Source: Phycisphaerales bacterium (GTDB taxonomy: Bacteria; Planctomycetota; Phycisphaerae; Phycisphaerales; UBA1924). From it: 64,000 nt of DNA. Below are positions 46,148-56,393 of this stretch, in pieces. A model generated the notes under the pieces. The model was not told the DNA's origin. It searched no databases and saw nothing but the letters and a program-made list of their open reading frames with translations. The position numbers and the translations under genes were made by a program. Positions within the stretch are counted from its first letter, which is position 1, and each line of letters opens with the position of its first letter. The DNA is taken from contig JANQNW010000010.1 of assembly GCA_028279375.1 (NCBI GenBank), positions 1 through 64,000 on the forward strand. Reading direction: 5' to 3'.

Positions 46148-48946
46148 ATGAACGAACCTCCACAACGAGCTTCGCCCGCCAGCCAGCCGTTTCCGCCTCA
46201 GGGCACTGAGCCTGCTGAAATGAGCGGTGATCCGACTCCAACTGCTCAGCAGCCAGAGGAGTGGCACGCGCAGCCAGCCGAGGCGGCGCTCGCGCATCTG
46301 GGTGTTTCGGTCGGCGGACTCAGCAAGGCGGAAGCGGCGGAGAGGCTGCAGAGGTACGGTCCGAACCGGTTGCCGGAACCTCCTCGCCGCAGCGTCATGG
46401 CGAGGTTCTTCATCCAGTTCCACAACATCCTGATTTACGTTTTACTCGTGGCGGCGGTGATCACGACGGCGCTTGGGCACATTGTCGATTCGCTGGTCAT
46501 ATTCGCTGTCGTTGTCGCCAATGCAGTCATTGGTTTTGTGCAGGAGGGGAAGGCGGAGAGCGCGATCGAGGCGATTCGCCAGATGCTGGCTCCTCACGCT
46601 TCGGTTATTCGCGACGGCAATCGCCGCTCGGTCTCGGGTGACGAGGTGGTTCCCGGCGACATCGTGATACTCGAGCCAGGCGACAAGGCGCCCGCGGACA
46701 TTCGGCTGCTGCGCGCTCGCGGCCTCCAGGTGCAGGAAGCGATCCTGACGGGCGAATCAGTTCCGGTCGAGAAGGAGCCGTCTCCGGTCGCTTCGGACGC
46801 CCCCCTTGGCGATCGCGCGTGCATGGCCTTCAGCGGCACGCTTGTCACGAGCGGGCAGGGACGGGGCGTGGTCGTTGCGACGGGCACGTCGACGGAGATC
46901 GGTCGCATCGGCGGCCTGCTGACCACCGTGGAGACGTTGACGACGCCGCTTGTCAAGCAGATCGGCGTTTTCGCAAAGTGGCTGACGATCATGATTCTCG
47001 CGATCGCGGCGCTGCTCCTGCTGTTCGGCTATTTCGTGGAACACTACAGCTTCACCGACATGTTCATGGCGGTTGTCGGGCTGTCAGTGGCTGCGATCCC
47101 CGAAGGCCTTCCGGCCGTGCTCACCATCACGCTCGCCGTCGGTGTGCAGGCGATGGCGCGCCGGAACGCCATCGTCCGCCGACTGCCCGCTATCGAGACG
47201 CTCGGATCGGTCTCCGTCATCTGCACGGACAAAACCGGGACGCTCACCCGCAATGAGATGATGGTGACGTCGGTTGCAGTGGACGCGGAACTGCTGCAGG
47301 TCGCGGGTGTCGGCTACGAGCCGACCGGTGACATAACTCGCGCGGCGAGCGGGGCGCCGACCGACTCTGCCGGCTCGCTCCTCAAGGAACTCGCCTTCGC
47401 AGCGGTGTTGTGCAACGACTCCCAACTGCGTCATCACAACGGTGTCTGGCTGGTTGAAGGCGATCCCATGGAAGGGGCGCTGCTGGCGATGGCTGGCAAG
47501 GCTGGCGCTGACGCCGAAGCCGTGCAGCTGGCGTGGGCGCGCACCGACGAGATCCCATTCGACGCGCGGCATCGGTACATGGCGACACTGTCTCACGACC
47601 ATCAGCACAACGCGGTCATCACGGTGAAGGGCGCCCCGGAGCGAATCCTCGCGATGTGCGGCGACCAGCGCACGCCCGGCGGCGCGTGCGAGGCGCTGGA
47701 CGAGCCGTTCTGGCGCCAACGTGCGAGCGAGATCGCGTCGCTCGGGCAGCGGGTGTTGGCGATCGCCGTTCGTTCGGTCGAGCCGGAGCACACGGTTCTC
47801 GAGGCGTCGGATGTCGAGCGCGACCTGACTCTGCTCGGGCTCGTCGGCCTGATCGATCCGCCTCGTGGGGAGGCGATCGACGCGGTCGAGGACTGCCACA
47901 CCGCTGGAATCAGGGTGAAGATGATCACTGGCGATCACGCGGCGACCGCCGCCGCAATTGGAAAACAGATCGGTCTCACGTCTCCTGAGCGCGTGCTGAC
48001 AGGGGCCCAAATCGACGAGATGGACGATCCCGTACTGGCCATGGCGGTGATGGATACGGACGTTTTTGCGCGCACCAGCCCAGAGCACAAGCTGCGACTT
48101 GTCATGGCCCTTCAGTCGCACAACATGACCGTCGCGATGACAGGCGACGGTGTGAACGACGCCCCCGCGCTCAAGCGCGCCGACGTCGGCGTCGCCATGG
48201 GGAAGAAGGGGAGCGAGGCGGCCAAGGAGGCCGCCGACTTCGTGCTGGCCGACGACAACTTCGCGTCGATCGCTGCGGCGGTTCGCGAAGGTCGCACCGT
48301 GTACGACAACATTAAGAAGGTCATCAGCTGGACCCTGCCGACGAACGCCGCTGAGGCGCTGACGATCCTCGTCGCGCTGCTCTTCGGCATGACGCTTCCG
48401 ATCACGCCGATCCAGATCCTGTGGGTCAACACGGTGACCGCCGTGACGCTGGGGCTGGCGCTCGCGTTCGAGCCGACGGAGGAGAACACGATGCGTCGCC
48501 TGCCACGCTCCCGCAACGAGCCCTTGCTGACGGGCACTCTTGTCTGGACCATCCTCCTCGTCTCGACGCTTTTCCTGTGCGGCGTCTTCGGGATGTACGC
48601 CTATGCGATCGATCGGGGGCAGCCGGTCGAATTGGCTCGAACGCTGGCGGTGAACACGCTTGTGGTTATGGAGATCTTCTATCTCTTCTTCATTCGCAAT
48701 ATCTACGGTACGTCGCTGACGTGGCGCAAGGTCTGCGGCACACGCGTCGTGTGGCTGACGGTCGCGCTCGTCACCGCCGCGCAGTTCGGCATCACGTACG
48801 TGCCGGCGATGCAACGCGTCTTCGGGACCGAGGCCGTGTCGTTGTTCGACGGGCTGCTGGTCGTTGGAGTGGGCGTGGTGGTGTTCGCCATCGTCGAGAT
48901 CGAGAAACAGCTTCGACTTCGACTTCGCGCGCTCCGCACGATATGA
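46148..48946 (+). CDS. P-type cation-transporting ATPase (P2 type, Ca2+/Na+/H+)
   Basis: 932 residues. Pumps a cation across the membrane using an aspartyl-phosphate. TGES loop (ILTGESVPVEKEPS), PEGLPAVLTITLAVG, the phosphorylated Asp in CTDKTGTLTRNE, the hinge TGDGVNDAPALKRADVGVAMG, and about ten membrane segments. IPEGLP (M4) and NTVTAVTLGLALAFEP (M6) place it in the P2 class, but the ion is not certain. The N-terminal 35 residues are Pro/Gln-rich. It is the only gene between scars 6 and 7. No ribosome site is visible at the ATG. Confidence 0.93.
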   Translation: MNEPPQRASPASQPFPPQGTEPAEMSGDPTPTAQQPEEWHAQPAEAALAHLGVSVGGLSKAEAAERLQRYGPNRLPEPPRRSVMARFFIQFHNILIYVLLVAAVITTALGHIVDSLVIFAVVVANAVIGFVQEGKAESAIEAIRQMLAPHASVIRDGNRRSVSGDEVVPGDIVILEPGDKAPADIRLLRARGLQVQEAILTGESVPVEKEPSPVASDAPLGDRACMAFSGTLVTSGQGRGVVVATGTSTEIGRIGGLLTTVETLTTPLVKQIGVFAKWLTIMILAIAALLLLFGYFVEHYSFTDMFMAVVGLSVAAIPEGLPAVLTITLAVGVQAMARRNAIVRRLPAIETLGSVSVICTDKTGTLTRNEMMVTSVAVDAELLQVAGVGYEPTGDITRAASGAPTDSAGSLLKELAFAAVLCNDSQLRHHNGVWLVEGDPMEGALLAMAGKAGADAEAVQLAWARTDEIPFDARHRYMATLSHDHQHNAVITVKGAPERILAMCGDQRTPGGACEALDEPFWRQRASEIASLGQRVLAIAVRSVEPEHTVLEASDVERDLTLLGLVGLIDPPRGEAIDAVEDCHTAGIRVKMITGDHAATAAAIGKQIGLTSPERVLTGAQIDEMDDPVLAMAVMDTDVFARTSPEHKLRLVMALQSHNMTVAMTGDGVNDAPALKRADVGVAMGKKGSEAAKEAADFVLADDNFASIAAAVREGRTVYDNIKKVISWTLPTNAAEALTILVALLFGMTLPITPIQILWVNTVTAVTLGLALAFEPTEENTMRRLPRSRNEPLLTGTLVWTILLVSTLFLCGVFGMYAYAIDRGQPVELARTLAVNTLVVMEIFYLFFIRNIYGTSLTWRKVCGTRVVWLTVALVTAAQFGITYVPAMQRVFGTEAVSLFDGLLVVGVGVVVFAIVEIEKQLRLRLRALRTI

Positions 48947-49072
48947 GCGTGCGCCTCGATTATCTCTGAGTTCATCCCCTACTGGCCTTAGACTGTTCTG
49001 GTCGATGCGCCCGACAGCTCGTCAGAGCCCGATACGCAGGCTTCGGGCGGCGATGCCAGTTCTTCTTTGCTT

Positions 49073-49118
49073 GGCCTGTCGATCTGAGTATTTCCGGGTT
49101 CGAGTCCCGTCCGCCTCG
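49073..49118 (+). repeat. tRNA-Asp 3'-end scar, copy 7
   Basis: 40 of 45 aligned positions match. 28 consecutive bases (49095-49122) are identical to the T arm, acceptor strand and first flanking bases of the real tRNA (28514-28541). Best 3' end of all scars. A hairpin-like GAGAGTCTCTCGCG...GGGCTTTTCT follows. Confidence 0.9.
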
Positions 49119-49246
49119 CTTCGCAATGAGAGTCTCTCGCGACCGCGATGGGCTTTTCTAATGGAGTGCACGGGCCGCACGGCGCGCAAGATGACCATCC
49201 GAAGTTCGGTGACGGACGGCGCTGATGATCGGATGCGCTACTCGGC

Positions 49247-49945
49247 TCAGCGGCGACGGCGTCCCACCGCGAGGGCGCCGAGGCCGAACACGGCGAGGCT
49301 GCCCGGCGCGGGCACCTCAAGGGTCATCACGAAGTTCGCGATGTCGGCGGGATCACTCGGCCCGAATGCGAAGAGGCTCCACCCCGATCCCGGCGTGAAT
49401 TGCGAAGCATTGTTCGTGTAGAACCCCAGGGCGTTGAAGTCGCCGCGATTCTGGAATCCAAAATTGCCTTCGTAGTTGAAATCCTCGACACCCAGGCTGA
49501 ACCCGAAGTTGTTGAATCCACCCGATGTCATCACGCTCGGGAGCGGGATTTCGACATCGAAGAACATCGGCTGGCCGTCATCCGTCGCCGGCAGCACCAC
49601 GTCTTCGATCGTTGTGGAGTACAGCGTGGTTCCGGAACCGAACACGAATCCACTCGGATCGCCATCGTTGAGGGTGAACACCAGGTCCGTCGTTCCTTCA
49701 GCCGCTGTGACGCCATCCCCGAAGACCGCCAGGCCCAGTGTCAGTTTGGTGACCGCCACCGGCGCATCTCCACCCGAACCAAACCAGCCGCTGTCCCCAT
49801 AAAGCGTTCCCGCTGGGGTGCTGCCGTCGAATGGTGTGAAGAACCCGGTCGTAGCGCCTGTCTGATAGACCACTTGCCCCATCGCAACGCCCGGCGCCGC
49901 TCCGAGGAGCAACCCGACAACCCCGAATACACAAACGCGCTTCAT
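49247..49945 (-). CDS. Secreted PEP-CTERM-type sorting protein
   Basis: 232 residues. Signal peptide MKRVCVFGVVGLLLGAAPGV; strand-rich body without enzyme motif (choice-of-anchor type); C-terminus VPAPGSLAVFGLGALAVGRR R is a PEP-CTERM tail used by the exosortase system. Ribosome site AGAGGAGA 9 nt upstream. Probably displayed at the cell surface. The exosortase itself is not in the window. Confidence 0.82.
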   Translation of the reverse strand: MKRVCVFGVVGLLLGAAPGVAMGQVVYQTGATTGFFTPFDGSTPAGTLYGDSGWFGSGGDAPVAVTKLTLGLAVFGDGVTAAEGTTDLVFTLNDGDPSGFVFGSGTTLYSTTIEDVVLPATDDGQPMFFDVEIPLPSVMTSGGFNNFGFSLGVEDFNYEGNFGFQNRGDFNALGFYTNNASQFTPGSGWSLFAFGPSDPADIANFVMTLEVPAPGSLAVFGLGALAVGRRRR

Positions 49946-50248
49946 CCTCTGTTCTCCTCTTGATACGGGCTGGCCATTGCGGCCAACTCACGAAACCGAC
50001 ATACATATTCGTCCACCGTCCGGCGACGCCAGTGGCGACGAGCCACGATGCTACCCACGCTCGCCCGAAATCCAACCCCGAATCTGACTGCGTTGGCGCG
50101 AATCCCGCGACAAGCGCGGGCGCAAGGCGGCGAACGGACTGTTCCCGATGCCCGGACAATTCTGATCGCAGGATGCCAGCGCCCACCGCCGACCCGCTCA
50201 GGCGTGTACGAATGCGCCGGCTCGGAGTCCGCGAAGCGCGCGATCGAG

Positions 50249-51316
50249 TCATGCGCTCTGGTCTGGATCCCCGCCTGCCTCTCTCTCGACGCCAGTGCGC
50301 CGCGTCGCCACGATCCGCCGCGCGTGCTCGCGCATGTCCTCCACCGTGTCCGTCTCATCGACGATGGGCACACCGAGCAGCGTCTCCAGGACGTCCTCCA
50401 GCGTCACGATTCCCACGCTCGAGCCAAACTCGTCAACCACGAGGAACAAGTGTTCCCGCCGCTGGAGGAATTGGCTGAGCACCGACGGCAGGCGCGCGAC
50501 CTCCGGGACCACGTGAAGCTCCCGCGCCAGCTCTCCCAGCGTCGTGTCTGCGCGACCCTCTCCGACCGCTCTCGACAAGTCGTGTCGGTGAATCAGCCCC
50601 TTTGCGTCGTCCAGCGAGCTTCCTATCACGGGGATGCGCGTAAACCGAGGCGGCGCCCCGCTTGTCACTTCCGAGACTGTCTGATCCGCACGCAGCGTGA
50701 ACACCACCGGGCGCGGTGTCATCACCTCCTCAACACGGATCTCTCGCAGCGCGATCAGGTTCCGGATCACCTCTGACTCACCCTTGTCGATCACGCCTGC
50801 CTCAAGCGCCAGCCGTGCGATGCTTCCGACCTCCTTGCGGCTCATACTCAGCGCCTTCTTGCTGCGACCTGCAACGAGCTTCGTCACCCAATCGCAGCCG
50901 GCCACGAACGGACGAAGCACCAGGATCAGCGCCTCGATCATCCACGCGGCGAACGGCGCGAGCGACCTCGAGTGAACGGCGCCGATGGTCTTTGGGATGA
51001 TCTCAGAGAACACGAGAACCGCCAGCGTCAGGACGACGCTCACGGCCCCGACCCACATCTCACCCCAGAGCGCTGCGGCCTGCGCGCCGACGCCCGCGGC
51101 GCCGAGCGTGTGCGCGAAAGTGTTCAGCGTCAGGATTGCCGCCAGTGGACGATCCAGATCTGACTTCATCCGCTCGAGCCGGATCCCTGCGCGATCAGAG
51201 CGCTCCGCCATCGCGGCCACGTGCGCGCGCGGCACGCTCAGCAGCACGGCCTCCAGCAGTGAGCAAAGAAAGGACACTCCCAACGCCAGCGTCAGGTACA
51301 GGATCAGCAGGACCAT
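50249..51316 (-). CDS. CNNM/CBS-domain membrane protein (hemolysin C-like)
   Basis: 355 residues. N-terminal CNNM (DUF21) transmembrane domain (LCSLLEAVLLSVPRAHVAAM, VLVFSEIIPKTIGAVHS), then two CBS domains (VMTPRPVVFTLRADQTVSEV, FLVVDEFGSSVGIVTLEDVL). No C-terminal CorC_HlyC domain. The family is linked to Mg2+/Co2+ transport or sensing. Confidence 0.88.
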   Translation of the reverse strand: MVLLILYLTLALGVSFLCSLLEAVLLSVPRAHVAAMAERSDRAGIRLERMKSDLDRPLAAILTLNTFAHTLGAAGVGAQAAALWGEMWVGAVSVVLTLAVLVFSEIIPKTIGAVHSRSLAPFAAWMIEALILVLRPFVAGCDWVTKLVAGRSKKALSMSRKEVGSIARLALEAGVIDKGESEVIRNLIALREIRVEEVMTPRPVVFTLRADQTVSEVTSGAPPRFTRIPVIGSSLDDAKGLIHRHDLSRAVGEGRADTTLGELARELHVVPEVARLPSVLSQFLQRREHLFLVVDEFGSSVGIVTLEDVLETLLGVPIVDETDTVEDMREHARRIVATRRTGVEREAGGDPDQSA

Positions 51317-51612
51317 CGTCCACTCCTCGGCGCATTAGGGACGCCGTTCTCTCTTGCTACGAATCACACGAGAATCGCGTATCTCGATGGGTCTTGTCCA
51401 GTAGACCGGCGTCATGCGATGTTCGAGCGGATCCTATGACCCCTGGCGTTGGACTCAAGGAGCGCGGATGGCTGTGCACCGTGATTCACCTTCGAGCGGT
51501 CTAGATTTCATCGGCGTCGGTGAGTTAGCATTCCGGGAAGGGGACTTCCTGATGCGCCGGCCGGTGGTCGCTCCGGCGCACGCCTATCGACAATCTCACT
51601 CGGAGCAGAGTC

Positions 51613-53709
51613 ATGCCCAGCCGTCGCGAGTTCATTCAGACCGTCCCGGCCATCGGAGCCGCATTCGCTGTGTCGAGCCAGTTCCTCGACGAGCCGGCGA
51701 TGGCCCAGACAACGACGCCGGCGGATGGGCACTTTCATCCCAAGGGCAAGGCGCCGTCTGAGCACACGCTCAGAATCCTCCGAGAGGCGAAGGCGAAGCT
51801 GCCGTTTGGCGATCGACGAGATTTTGAGGAGTTCGACAAGGGTTTCATCGCTCCGATGAAGCCGCTGAAGATCATGGCCGACGCCGGGCACGCCGCCTGG
51901 GACCTCGAGCGCTACCAGTTCTTCAACGAGCAGGATGACTTCGACTCGATCCATCCGTCACTGACGCGCCAGTCCCAGCTCAACATGAATTACGGGCTGT
52001 ACAAGGTCACGGACGACATCTACCAGGTGCGCGGCCTCGACCTGGCCCAGATGACGTTCGTGCGCGGACGAACCGGTTGGATCCTGTTCGATGTTCTCGT
52101 CAGCCGCGAGACAGCACGCGCGGCGTGGAAGCTCTTTCAGGAACATGTGGGAGAGGGATTGCCGGCGACGGCGATCATCTACTCGCACTCCCACGTCGAT
52201 CACTGGGGCGGTGTGCGCGGCGTCGTGGATGAGGCGGACGTTCGATCAGGCGACATTGAGATCATCGCTCCGCGCGATTTCATGGAACACACGATCTCCG
52301 AGAACGTGTACGCCGGCAACGCCATGAACCGCCGCCTTTTCTACCAGTACGGCATTCTGCTCCCGGCGAGCCCTTACGGGCATGCCGGCCAGGGGCTGGG
52401 CATGAACGTCTCGGCCGGCGAGCCCGGTCTGATCCCGCCGACGCGCATCATCGAGGACGACATCGAGTATCTCACGGTCGATGGCGTCTCCATGGTGTTC
52501 CAGAACACGCCAAACACTGAGGCGCCCTCGGAGATGAACACCTACCTCCCCGAGATGAATGCGCTCTGGATGGCAGAGAACATCAGTGCGAACCTCCACA
52601 ACATCTACACGCTCCGCGGGGCGCCCGTGCGCGATTCGCTTCGCTGGTCGAAGTACATCAACGAGGCTCTCTATCTGTTCGGATTGGAAGCGGAAGTCAT
52701 GTTCACGGCGCACCATTGGCCGCGGTGGGGCAACAAGCGGGTGCAGGAGATTATGCGCGGTCAACGCGACCTGTACGCGAATATGACTAATCAGACGCTG
52801 CACTACGCGAACCAGGGCGTGACGATCAACGAGATTCACAACGTGTACGAGATGCCGAAGGGTCTTCAGGAGCAGTGGCATGCGCGCGGCTACCACGGGT
52901 CCCCGGAGCACAACAGTCGCGGCGTGATCCAGCGCTTCCTTGGCTTCTGGGACTGCAATCCGACGACGCTGATCCCATTGCCGGAGCGCGAGTCGGCCGC
53001 AGTATTCGTCGAGATGATGGGCGGCGCAAGACGCATCCTGGCCAAGGCGCGCGATCTTCACGACCGCGGCGAATACCTCATGGCCACGGAGATACTTAAC
53101 AAGCTCGTGCACGCTGAGCCGGCCAACGGCGACGCCAAGGATCTCCTCGCGGACTGCTTCGAGCAGATCGGCTATCAGCAGGAGAATCCAGGTCTGCGGA
53201 ACAGCTTCCTCGGCGGCGCGTACGAACTGCGCAGCGGCATTCCCGGTGGTCAGGCGGCAAAGACGACGGGACCTGACATCATCCGCGCGATGTCCACCGA
53301 GCTGTTCCTCAACTTCCTCGGCATTCGCATGGACAGTCGTCAGGCCGAGGGCATGGAATTCACGATCAACCTCATCACGCCGGACAACGGCGAGAAGTTC
53401 GTTGTTGAGTTGTCGAACGCCACGTTGACGAACATCCAGGGCTATCTGGCGGATGATCCGGATCTGACGCTGACCATTAACCGGAAAGATCTCGAGCAGA
53501 CGATGATGGGCGCGAAGACGCTGGAGGCGCAGATCGCCGACGGCACTTGCGAAGTCGAGGGTGATGTGAGCGTGCTCGAGCGGCTCGCAGCGATGATGGT
53601 CGACTTCGATCCGAGATTCGAGGTTCTGCCGGGCACGAAGATGAGGACGATGGAGGTGGCGGAGGCCGATCCTTACGAGGCGCAGCCGGGTGCACCAGTG
53701 GCGGAGTAG
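51613..53709 (+). CDS. Tat-exported alkyl sulfatase (SdsA-type metallo-beta-lactamase fold)
   Basis: 698 residues; hydrolyses linear alkyl sulfate esters such as SDS to the alcohol and sulfate. Signal MPSRREFIQTVPAIGAAFAV has a twin-arginine motif. The zinc motif YSHSHVDHWGGVRG is intact; NTPNTEAPSEMNTYLPEMNA and FTAHHWPRWGN are SdsA-family positions. Residues 540-690 resemble the SCP2-like C-terminal domain. Ribosome site GGAG upstream. Such enzymes let bacteria use surfactants as a sulfur and carbon source. Confidence 0.95.
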   Translation: MPSRREFIQTVPAIGAAFAVSSQFLDEPAMAQTTTPADGHFHPKGKAPSEHTLRILREAKAKLPFGDRRDFEEFDKGFIAPMKPLKIMADAGHAAWDLERYQFFNEQDDFDSIHPSLTRQSQLNMNYGLYKVTDDIYQVRGLDLAQMTFVRGRTGWILFDVLVSRETARAAWKLFQEHVGEGLPATAIIYSHSHVDHWGGVRGVVDEADVRSGDIEIIAPRDFMEHTISENVYAGNAMNRRLFYQYGILLPASPYGHAGQGLGMNVSAGEPGLIPPTRIIEDDIEYLTVDGVSMVFQNTPNTEAPSEMNTYLPEMNALWMAENISANLHNIYTLRGAPVRDSLRWSKYINEALYLFGLEAEVMFTAHHWPRWGNKRVQEIMRGQRDLYANMTNQTLHYANQGVTINEIHNVYEMPKGLQEQWHARGYHGSPEHNSRGVIQRFLGFWDCNPTTLIPLPERESAAVFVEMMGGARRILAKARDLHDRGEYLMATEILNKLVHAEPANGDAKDLLADCFEQIGYQQENPGLRNSFLGGAYELRSGIPGGQAAKTTGPDIIRAMSTELFLNFLGIRMDSRQAEGMEFTINLITPDNGEKFVVELSNATLTNIQGYLADDPDLTLTINRKDLEQTMMGAKTLEAQIADGTCEVEGDVSVLERLAAMMVDFDPRFEVLPGTKMRTMEVAEADPYEAQPGAPVAE

Positions 53710-53846
53710 CTCCAAAGTGAATTCAAAGAAGGTGAGACGGATTCTCGGCGCCGCCGCGATGCGGGGTCATCGCTCAACCGTCTGTTCGACGAAGGGGGCT
53801 TCAGAGCGCCTATCTGAGACGTCCTGCAATGAGCCGAAGCCGGCGC

Positions 53847-55532
53847 CTACGGCTGTGACCGCAGCGACTCGTCCGTTCGTCCATCCGAGTACAGACCCTT
53901 GACCTTCGACGGGCGACCATCTTCGAAGACGAATCGGAGGCGGAACCAGTCAAGGCCTTCGAGCGCGTATGTCTCTCCGTGCATCCATCGAAGCGTGAAT
54001 CGCGTTCCCTGGCCGCGCTGGTAGATCAGGCGGCCATCCTCGATGGAGATACGACGCTCGCCGTAGGCGCCTGCGAGTGATGATGGATCGCGCGGCGCCT
54101 CATCTGACTGCTGCTCGGCGAGCATCTCGTCCTGGATCCAGCTGATTCGGTTCCTGATCGACTCCGACGCCGCGTCATCGACTCGCGCCAGGGCGAGGTG
54201 CAAGGTTTCGACAGCCGCATCTTCATCACCGATCTGTCGGAGCGACTGCACCCGGTTGAGGTAAAGATCGATGTTGTCGGGTCGTTGATTGATCTGCCAC
54301 GCCAGCAGCTGCGCGCGGCCTTCATGCTTGTCGCGACCGCCGAGGATCCAGGTGGCGAAGTTCGCAACGTTGTACATGTCCAGGTCGGGATAGTCGCGCT
54401 CGTATCGCTCGAAGGTCTCCATACCGAGTTCAGTGCTCCCATTGACAAACGCCCGGACCACATCGCGCCGCGCGAGTCGTCGCGCAGAATCCCATGCGCC
54501 GTAGTCGAGCCACTCGACGGCCGGCTGCGCTCCCGGAAAGCGCGCCGCCGCCATCTCGCCGGCGACGGCCATGCCGTAGTAGCTGTTGGTCAGGTAGACG
54601 AAGGCGCGACCGTCTTCGATCGAGCCCATCGTGAAGCACTTGGTCGATCCGGCGTCTCCCCAGTGGAAGAACGTGCCGCGTTTGAGTTCAATCCCCCAGC
54701 CGACTCCCCAGCCGACCGCGCCGTCGGTGTCGGGGACGGTGACCTGTGACGTGAGCATAACTCTGCGCGATTGAGACGTGAGTTGATCACCGCTGAGCAT
54801 CGCCTGAAGGAACCGCCCGTAATCACCGGGGGTCGTAATAAGGCTGGCGGCGGCGTTCGCTGGGCGTGACGAATCGCGATCGCGCTGGATCGGATCTCCG
54901 AGCATCCGGTGCCTCGTCGCGATGCGATCGAGAAGGTCGTCGCGGAACACGAGAGAGCTGCTGGACATTCCAAGCGGACCGAACACTTCCCGCTGAGCGA
55001 TCTCTTCGAGAGGCGCGCCTTCGATGTGTTCGATGATCCGCTGCACGAGTCGGTACCCCGGGGGGTAATACTGAAACGTCTCTCCCGGGTCGTTCACGAA
55101 GCGCAGTTCGCCGTCGTCCGGGCCCTGCAGACCCGTCGAATGCGACAGCGCCATACTGATGGTGACCTCCGCGCTGCGCTCATCGTCAGGCGGAAGCGGC
55201 AGCGATGGAAGACGATCGATGAGAACGTCATCCAGTGCGAGGCGGCCCTGATCGACCAGGCGCATCACGAGATAGGCGACCACCGGCTTCGTGAGTGATG
55301 CCGCTTCGAAGATCGTCTCTTCTGATACGCACGCGATCGGATACTCTGCGAATCCGTAGACGGTGACCTCGACAGCTTCGGACCGGACCTCGGCGAGACC
55401 CATGCCGCGGATGTCGGCGCGCGCGATGAATTCCGGGACCGGGCAATCCTGTGGCTGGGCGGCGGCCATCGGCCCCATGGCGAAGGACAGAGCCGAGGCG
55501 AGCGCAATGGCTGTTCGAAACGAATGTCGCAC
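53847..55532 (-). CDS. Secreted serine hydrolase (class C beta-lactamase-like) with TPR-like C-terminus
   Basis: Start GTG 55532 (VRHSFRTAIALASALSFAMG) after GAGGAAG, 561 residues; longer upstream frames run over the tRNA-like scar and lack support. Active-site SxxK is FEAASLTKPVVAYLVMR; the Tyr motif is YYPPGYRLV; HWGDAGS takes the KTG-like place. Residues 410-520 look like TPR-type helices and the last part is a small beta domain. Peptidase, esterase or D-amino-acid-ester activity is possible. Confidence 0.85.
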   Translation of the reverse strand: MRHSFRTAIALASALSFAMGPMAAAQPQDCPVPEFIARADIRGMGLAEVRSEAVEVTVYGFAEYPIACVSEETIFEAASLTKPVVAYLVMRLVDQGRLALDDVLIDRLPSLPLPPDDERSAEVTISMALSHSTGLQGPDDGELRFVNDPGETFQYYPPGYRLVQRIIEHIEGAPLEEIAQREVFGPLGMSSSSLVFRDDLLDRIATRHRMLGDPIQRDRDSSRPANAAASLITTPGDYGRFLQAMLSGDQLTSQSRRVMLTSQVTVPDTDGAVGWGVGWGIELKRGTFFHWGDAGSTKCFTMGSIEDGRAFVYLTNSYYGMAVAGEMAAARFPGAQPAVEWLDYGAWDSARRLARRDVVRAFVNGSTELGMETFERYERDYPDLDMYNVANFATWILGGRDKHEGRAQLLAWQINQRPDNIDLYLNRVQSLRQIGDEDAAVETLHLALARVDDAASESIRNRISWIQDEMLAEQQSDEAPRDPSSLAGAYGERRISIEDGRLIYQRGQGTRFTLRWMHGETYALEGLDWFRLRFVFEDGRPSKVKGLYSDGRTDESLRSQP

Positions 55533-55631
55533 GAGATCTTCCTCAGTTGATGGACGCTCTACGAACGGGTTCAGACAGGTTCTTCGCATGCAGTTCTCGC
55601 TCGGATTCGGCGGCGATCGTGGGACTCCAAC

Positions 55632-55679
55632 TTCCGGTTGTCGATCCAGTGATCGCGACTTCGATTCCCGGCCGTGCTG
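55632..55679 (+). repeat. tRNA-Asp 3'-half scar, copy 8 (most decayed)
   Basis: 32 of 48 positions match; TTGTCGATCCAGTGATCGCG and TTCGATTCCCG keep the anticodon and T-arm frame. It lies between the serine hydrolase and the PadR gene and is the last scar seen. Weaker than the others, but far above a random match. Confidence 0.6.
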
Positions 55680-55745
55680 ACGTCGGCACGGAGCGCGCCA
55701 CATCGGCGAATACGACATCAGGGCGCATCTGAATCCGGATTTCTC

Positions 55746-55799
55746 TTGCCAACGATTCGAGTCGCCGTGTAATATCTGTCAGATAGTATCTGAAAGATA
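55746..55799 (+). promoter_or_regulatory. PadR promoter and operator
   Basis: Promoter TTGCCA (55746-55751), 18 nt, TAATAT (55770-55775). A near-perfect palindrome covers 55773-55799: TATCT, GT, CAGATA, G, TATCTG, AA, AGATA; its core CAGATA-G-TATCTG is perfect. It overlaps the -10 box and ends 6 nt before the PadR start, as expected for autorepression. Confidence 0.7.
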
Positions 55800-55805
55800 G
55801 GTATC

Positions 55806-56393
55806 ATGCCAAAGGTCAATCGAACACGCTTTGCGGTCCTCGGGATGCTCCTGTCCGGCCCGAAATCGGGCTATGACGTCAAACAGGAGTTCGAGGAGCG
55901 CCTCGGGCATTTCTGGAGCGAGAGTCTCGGCCAGATCTATCCGGCGCTGCATCGCCTGCATGACGACGGGCTCGTGTCGGTCAAGGTCGAGCAGCGTGCG
56001 CGCCGTCCCGAGCGCAAGCTGTACCGGATCACCAAGCGAGGCAGGGACGAGTTTCGAGCGTGGCTGGCGGAACCCGCCGCTCCGGTGGGCGTGCGCAATG
56101 AGTTGCTTCTCAAGCTCTACTTCGGTTCGCAGATGGACCCGAGTCAGGCGCTCGAGCACATCGAGCGGTGTGAGGCGCATCAGATGCAGTTGCGCTCGCT
56201 CTTCAAAGCGTTCGAATCGGAGATCGAGCGGGAAGCCGCGTCTCGGGAGCAACTCGTGTACTGGCGAGTGGCGCTCCTCTCGGGGCAGCACGTCAACCGA
56301 GCGCGCCTGGCGTGGTGCCGGGACGCTCGAGCTGCGCTCGAGTCCCTCATGAATGAACAGGGCGCTGCGCCCTCGGAGAAGAGCCATGCGTGA
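55806..56393 (+). CDS. PadR-family transcriptional regulator
   Basis: 195 residues. N-terminal winged helix (LGMLLSGPKSGYDVKQEF, LGQIYPALHRLHDDGLVS, RKLYRITKRGRDEFRAWL) is diagnostic of PadR. The C-terminal helical part suits dimerisation or ligand sensing. The perfect palindrome upstream indicates autoregulation. The next gene starts inside its last codons, so the regulator controls the Lnt-like gene. Confidence 0.92.
   Translation: MPKVNRTRFAVLGMLLSGPKSGYDVKQEFEERLGHFWSESLGQIYPALHRLHDDGLVSVKVEQRARRPERKLYRITKRGRDEFRAWLAEPAAPVGVRNELLLKLYFGSQMDPSQALEHIERCEAHQMQLRSLFKAFESEIEREAASREQLVYWRVALLSGQHVNRARLAWCRDARAALESLMNEQGAAPSEKSHA

Noticed and set aside
47084..48814. Open minus-strand frame of 576 codons
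   Set aside because: Antisense to the P-type ATPase; composition typical of a GC-rich shadow.
53710..53846. Short plus-strand sequence after the alkyl sulfatase that starts like a signal (MNSKKVRRILGAAAMR)
   Set aside because: Too short, ends soon, no ribosome site; possibly only a chance similarity to Tat signals.
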